Notes under the pieces: model-generated
The model's input: the letters and a program-made list of their open reading frames with translations, nothing else
What the model was told of the DNA's origin: nothing
Databases searched by the model: none
Program-made: the position numbers and the translations under genes
DNA from: Tragulus kanchil
Taxonomy: Eukaryota; Chordata; Mammalia; Artiodactyla; Tragulidae
Length of the DNA: 64,000 nucleotides
NCBI GenBank assembly: GCA_022376925.1
Contig: JAIOJX010000002.1
Location: 43,925,501-43,989,500, forward strand
Direction: 5' to 3'
Part shown: positions 59,285 to 64,000 of the stretch, in pieces
Layout of the letters: every line of letters begins with the position of its first letter
How positions within the stretch are numbered: position 1 is the stretch's first letter

Positions 59285-59824
59285 CACTTTAGTGTTCCAT
59301 AGTCAGGCATTCAGCATCCTAAAACCATAGAAACAGCATATAATGTATACACTACATTTTAAAGGACTTCCCCACATACACAGGATATCTTCTCCAAGAT
59401 AATGCTGTAGTTGGACCTTTCTGAGTTCACTGGGTTTCTCAGATAGTGCTAGTGGTAAAGAACCTGCCTGTCAATGCAGGAGACATAAGAGACACAGGTT
59501 TGATTCCTGGGTTGGGAAGATACCCTAGTATTACTGCCTGGAGAATACCATGGACAGAGATGCCTGGGAGGTTACAGTCCATAGGGTCACAAAGAGTTAC
59601 ACATGACTGAAGGGACTTAGCATACATACACAAGGTCATTGCACTCAGGAAATGATATGGCTTCTCTTGATTCACTTAATATATTGGCTATGGGGAAAAG
59701 GGCAATTTCAGATGTTTTCCTCTTGTTTATTCTTTTTATTATAGCTGTTATTGCACTAGTCCTGGAACCAATGTAAGTGAATCGCCTAATGTTAAGTGTG
59801 TGTGTATGTGTGTGTACATTTGTG

Positions 59825-60060
59825 TGAAAGTGGTTCAGTTATATCTGACTCTTTACAACCCCATGGACTGTAGGCTGCCAGGCTCCTCTGTCTATGGAAT
59901 TCTTCAGGCAAAAATACTGGAATGGTAGCTCTTCCATTCTCCAGGAGACCTATTGAACCCAGGGATCCTGCATTGCAGGCGGACACTTTACTATCTGAGA
60001 AACCAGAGATGCCCAAACACACTGGAGTGGGTAGTCTATCCCTGCTCTAGGGGATCTTCC
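59825..60060 (-). mobile_element. BOV-A2 SINE, minus strand
   Basis: Reverse-complement BovA: aaccccatggactgtaggctg, ctctgtctatggaattcttc, ccctgctctaggggatcttcc. It includes two head-like segments (59950-60005 and 60030-60065), suggesting a dimeric form or two joined pieces. Confidence 0.8.
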
Positions 60061-60863
60061 CAACATAGGAACTGAAACTGCCCCAGTTATGCTTATAATG
60101 AATGGAGGAAATGATCATTGAAGCAACTATAATTTATACTTGCTCCAAGACACACACATCATAATGGGACTAATTAATCACTGTATATTCATTGAGCAGG
60201 GGAAAGGGACATATATTTTAAATTTTATCTTTATTTATTTAGATATTTCTACATCATACTCAAATTTATTTTTTATTTACTTTTATTTAAATATTAGGAG
60301 CCATATTAGAATCTGATGAAAAGACTATGCATCACTTTAACTTGCACCTAAATTAAATAATTGGAGGGGATTTGGAATTGTCTACCTTAAAGAATGAGTG
60401 TATTCTTTGTGAGGGAGGGAAATAGTATATTGCGACAAGAAAGGAAGATTCTGGAATGTATTCCTAGTGCCAGATAGCCTTCAATTGCATTTGGTCTTCC
60501 TGGACACACAGGAATATTATGTATCCCAGAAAACCTTTGGAGCCTCCAGATTAGGTTCTAACCAATGAAATGTTATCAAGGAAATACCGTGACCTAGAAA
60601 TTTAATGTATCACATCATCCTATCCTCTCTCACTTTGCTCATTAGCTGATAAAGTGCAAAATATTCAAGATTTCTGAGGAGGTTTTAGGACATGACAGTG
60701 CTACCACATGGGTTAGCCAAATTTCCTATCACGATGCAAGCAAAACTATGAACAATAAATAAACTTTTGTTAAGCCATTGAAACTTGGGGGACAATATAT
60801 ATTGTAGCAGATAACACTGATTGTGTGACTATACATTCATTTAATAGTATTTCTATTTATTAT
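60061..60863. other. Unclassified DNA ending in an LTR-like tail
   Basis: Mostly unrecognised. At about 60740-60820 the words caataaataaacttttgttaagcc and ttgtagcagataacactg resemble the 3' end of a MaLR-type LTR (plus strand). Confidence 0.4.
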
Positions 60864-60904
60864 TTGGCTGGCTGAAGTCCTCTAATAATTTATTCAAAGA
60901 AGCT

Positions 60905-61388
60905 TAAATATCACAATTAATACAGAAACACAAAAGACCCTGGATAGCCAAAGCAGTCTTGAGAAAGAATGAAGCTGGAGGATCAACCTTCCTGCCTTCA
61001 GACTATACTACAAAGCGACAGCCCTCAAGACAATATGTATAGTACTGGCACAAAAACAGAAATATCGACCAATGGAACAAGATAGAGAATCCAGAGAGAA
61101 ACCCATGCAATTGTGGGTACCTTATTTTTGACAAAGGAGGAAAGAATATACAGTGGGGCAGAGAGAGTCTCTTCAATAATTGGTGCTGGGAACACTAGAA
61201 AACTACATGTAAAGTAAAGAAGTTGAAACACTACCTAACACCATACACAAAGATAAACTCAAGATGGATTAATGACCTAACTGTAAGATCAGAAACTATA
61301 GAACTATTAGGCAGAACACTCGATGACATAAATCAAAGCAGGATCTATGACCCACCTCTTAGAGTAATGGAAGTAAGAACAAAATCAT
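60905..61388 (+). mobile_element. Bovine-type L1 ORF2 fragment, plus strand
   Basis: The plus strand reads L1 ORF2 after the palm: ccctggatagccaaagcag, ctggaggatcaaccttcctg, gaaatatcgaccaatgg. The frame from 61223 gives [19 protein letters not shown]. Broken at both ends; repeated at 61990-62472. Confidence 0.83.
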
Positions 61389-61949
61389 CTTACAAAACCT
61401 TTTTATCTTTATGTGCAAATAACTGTTCCAGGTACTTTCTGTAGTCTTCAAGGAGTGGATTTTTTTCCCACTTTCTTTCCATGTGGCTTTGTAAAGACCC
61501 AAATAAGTGAAATCCAAAGTACAATGTCTGGTGAATACAGTGAATGAATCAGAACTTCCCAGTCAAGCTTCAACAGTTTGTGCCTGGTCATGAAAGAAAC
61601 ACAAAGCCTTGCATTATTCTGATGGAAAATTATGCATGCTCTATTAACTAATTCAGAACACTTTTCATGAATGCTTTCAGTTGGTCTAATTGGGAGCAGT
61701 ACTTGTTGGAATTAATCACTTGGTTTTCCGGAAGGAGCTCATAAAAGAGGATTCCCTTCCAGTCTCACCATATATACATCACTTTCTTTGGATAGAGATT
61801 AGCCTTTGGTGTGGGTGGTACTGGTTCATTTTGCTTGTCCCATGATCTCTCCCATTCCACATTACTGTACAGTATCCACTTTTCATCTCCCATCAAAATT
61901 TGTTTAAAAATAGAACATTTTCATAGCATTTGAGTAGAGAATCACATTT
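61389..61949 (-). mobile_element. Mariner transposon fragment, minus strand, first copy
   Basis: Reverse complement of the same family as at 3870-4919: on the minus strand near 61780-61700 it reads tggaagggaatcctcttttatgagc and near 61640 ttttccatcagaataatg, the two core regions. It stops at the duplication O junction. Confidence 0.75.
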
Positions 61950-62472
61950 GGCTGGCTGAAGTCCTCTAATAATTTATTCAAAGAAGCTTAAATATCACAA
62001 TTAATACAGAAACACAAAAGACCCTGGATAGCCAAAGCAGTCTTGAGAAAGAATGAAGCTGGAGGATCAACCTTCCTGCCTTCAGACTATACTACAAAGC
62101 GACAGCCCTCAAGACAATATGTATAGTACTGGCACAAAAACAGAAATATCGACCAATGGAACAAGATAGAGAATCCAGAGAGAAACCCATGCAATTGTGG
62201 GTACCTTATTTTTGACAAAGGAGGAAAGAATATACAGTGGGGCAGAGAGAGTCTCTTCAATAATTGGTGCTGGGAACACTAGAAAACTACATGTAAAGTA
62301 AAGAAGTTGAAACACTACCTAACACCATACACAAAGATAAACTCAAGATGGATTAATGACCTAACTGTAAGATCAGAAACTATAGAACTATTAGGCAGAA
62401 CACTCGATGACATAAATCAAAGCAGGATCTATGACCCACCTCTTAGAGTAATGGAAGTAAGAACAAAATCAT

Positions 62473-63250
62473 CTTACAAAACCTTTTTATCTTTATGTGC
62501 AAATAACTGTTCCAGGTACTTTCTGTAGTCTTCAAGGAGTGGATTTTTTTCCCACTTTCTTTCCATGTGGCTTTGTAAAGACCCAAATAAGTGAAATCCA
62601 AAGTACAATGTCTGGTGAATACAGTGAATGAATCAGAACTTCCCAGTCAAGCTTCAACAGTTTGTGCCTGGTCATGAAAGAAACACAAAGCCTTGCATTA
62701 TTCTGATGGAAAATTATGCATGCTCTATTAACTAATTCAGAACACTTTTCATGAATGCTTTCAGTTGGTCTAATTGGGAGCAGTACTTGTTGGAATTAAT
62801 CACTTGGTTTTCCGGAAGGAGCTCATAAAAGAGGATTCCCTTCCAGTCTCACCATATATACATCACTTTCTTTGGATAGAGATTAGCCTTTGGTGTGGGT
62901 GGTACTGGTTCATTTTGCTTGTCCCATGATCTCTCCCATTCCACATTACTGTACAGTATCCACTTTTCATCTCCCATCAAAATTTGTTTAAAAATAGAAC
63001 ATTTTCATAGCATTTGAGTAGAGAATCACATGTGGAAATATGATCAAGAAGTTTTTCTTTTTTCATTTATGTTAAATCCAGACTTTAAATTGATAAACAT
63101 CACCAAACTGATGCAAATGATTTTCAATCAGTAAAACACTGACTGCTCTTAATTAATGTCTCATTTGATTCCCTATCTTTAATGGGTCTACGTGACTGTG
63201 GAGCATCATCCAGTGAGAAATCTCCAGTATGAAACTTCACAAGCCACGGT
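62473..63250 (-). mobile_element. Mariner transposon, minus strand, continuing copy
   Basis: The second copy extends beyond the duplication into the N-terminal transposase region (63040-63245; on the minus strand gagatttctcactggatgatg and gtttatcaatttaaag). Degenerate, no open transposase frame. Confidence 0.75.
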
Positions 63251-63295
63251 TGACACATTCAATGTCACAGCACCTTCTCTGTATACTGCACAGAT

Positions 63296-63319
63296 CTGTG
63301 TGTGTGTGTGTGTGTGTGT
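63296..63319. repeat. (TG)n microsatellite
   Basis: About 11 TG units after cagatctg. Confidence 0.92.
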
Positions 63320-63464
63320 TTCAGTTGCATTTTTACCTTTCTTGAAATAATAAAGCATTGAATGATAATATCTCTCCCTGAACTATCAATTTGGAAGAGA
63401 TTCATGTAACGAGAGACAAGGTCAGAATACCAGGCAAGCAGAAATTTGCTCTGGTATACCTTGT
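63320..63464. other. Unclassified spacer
   Basis: No recognisable element between the TG run and the terminal BovB. Confidence 0.4.
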
Positions 63465-64000
63465 TGTTATTGTTCAATCACTAAGTTGTGTCTGACTCTT
63501 TGTGACCCCATGGACTGCAGCAAGCTGGACTCCTTGGACCTCCACTTTCTTCCAGAGATTTCTCAAATTCTGTCCACTGAATTGGTGATACTTTCTAATC
63601 ATCTCATCCTCTTCCACCCTTCTCCTTTTTGCCTTCAATCTTTTCCAGCAGCATGGTCTTTTTCAAAGAGTTGTCTCTTTGAATCAGGTGACCAATGTAT
63701 TGTAGCTTCAGCTATAGCATCAGGTCTTCCAATGAGTATTCAGGGTTGATTTCCATTAGGACTGACTGGTTTGATCTTCCTCCTGTCCAATAAACTCTCA
63801 GGAGTCTTCTCTAGCACCACAATTTGAAGGCACCAGTTCTTCAGTGTCAATGCTTAGTCTTCTTTGTGGTCCAGCTCTTATATCTGTACCTAATTACTGG
63901 AAAAACCATAGCTATGACTGTATTTTGTCAGCAAAGTGATGTCTCTGCTTTTAATGCACTGTCTAGGTTTGCCATAGCTTTCCTTCCAAGGAACAAGCGT
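63465..64000 (-). mobile_element. BovB 3' end, minus strand, runs off the window
   Basis: BovB 3' words on the plus strand: tgtgtctgactctttgtgacc, catggactgcagcaagctgg, aggactgactggtttgatctt, gcaaagtgatgtctctgctt. It continues past 64000. The plus-strand 87-residue frame at 63486 is a shadow. Confidence 0.9.

Larger units (their letters stand above)
57742..59864. repeat. Tandem duplication N, period 1067 bp, across LTR and flank
   Basis: Copy 1 about 57742-58796, copy 2 about 58810-59864, joined by about 13 unmatched bases (gttaaaatgggatg). It repeats most of the 5' LTR, the right target duplication and about 580 bp of host flank including a SINE. Differences include cacatgtccc versus cacacgtccc, a T-run indel (tcgttttatt versus tcgtttatt), gattcttggg versus gattcctggg and a small change in the TG-rich run near 58735/59803. 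Confidence 0.95.
60864..63032. repeat. Tandem duplication O, period 1084 bp
   Basis: Copy 1 about 60864-61949, copy 2 about 61950-63032. The junction is almost seamless (gagaatcacat|ttggctggctgaag). Frames at 61025 and 61223 recur at +1084. I noticed no substitution between copies. It cuts the mariner described at 61389. Confidence 0.94.

Overview
This window is intergenic nuclear DNA from a pecoran ruminant (cattle, sheep, goat or deer lineage). The evidence is the repeat content: BovB LINEs, bovine-type L1, tRNA-headed Bov-tA/BOV-A2 and CHR-type SINEs, and ruminant mariner remnants. I found no convincing host protein-coding gene, rRNA or functional tRNA gene. Nearly all open frames fall inside transposable elements, and the species cannot be fixed from the sequence alone. 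Repeat family names rest on recognition of sequence and translation, not on a database search.

Layout. 0-5 kb: mostly unclassified AT-rich DNA, one SINE, a ruminant interspersed repeat and a dead mariner. 5.1-6.9 kb: a BovB LINE on the minus strand with recognisable reverse transcriptase. 6.9-19.5 kb: old L1 fragments in both orientations, SINEs, two LTR-like pieces and a 3' BovB tail. 19.9-26.3 kb: a MaLR-like LTR, a bovine-type L1 5' UTR with two diverged monomers, and a nested LTR/L1/SINE/SINE insertion. 26.4-33.5 kb: largely unclassified. 33.5-36.1 kb: SINE and BovB pieces. 36.1-49.4 kb: L1 on the minus strand, then a BovB tail. 49.6-58.2 kb: a near-complete type D-like betaretroviral provirus on the minus strand. 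58.2-64 kb: SINEs, L1, a second mariner and a BovB tail that runs off the end.

The provirus is the main biological object. It has two roughly 590-bp LTRs differing at about six substitutions and one 2-bp indel, a perfect 6-bp target duplication (CACTTT), a primer-binding site of the tRNA-Lys1,2 type, a polypurine tract, and gag-pro-pol-env in order. Gag, Pro (dUTPase, aspartic protease, G-patch) and Pol are betaretroviral. Env is gamma-type: CWLC in SU, an RPKR cleavage site, a CX6CC motif in TM and an SDGGG..D motif, as in the MPMV/RD114 interference group. All four genes are interrupted, mostly by apparent one-base losses in short homopolymers, plus one stop codon in env and one changed integrase catalytic residue.

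The most unusual large-scale signal is fifteen direct tandem duplications of about 1.0-1.2 kb, nearly identical within each pair, scattered over the window. They share no common sequence, ignore element boundaries, and often have a ragged start to the second copy or a short unmatched stretch at the junction. They look like assembly artefacts (unmerged contig ends or haplotypes, or gap-filling with noisy reads) rather than biology, and make up about 16 kb of the 64 kb. Anyone reading feature counts here should collapse them first.
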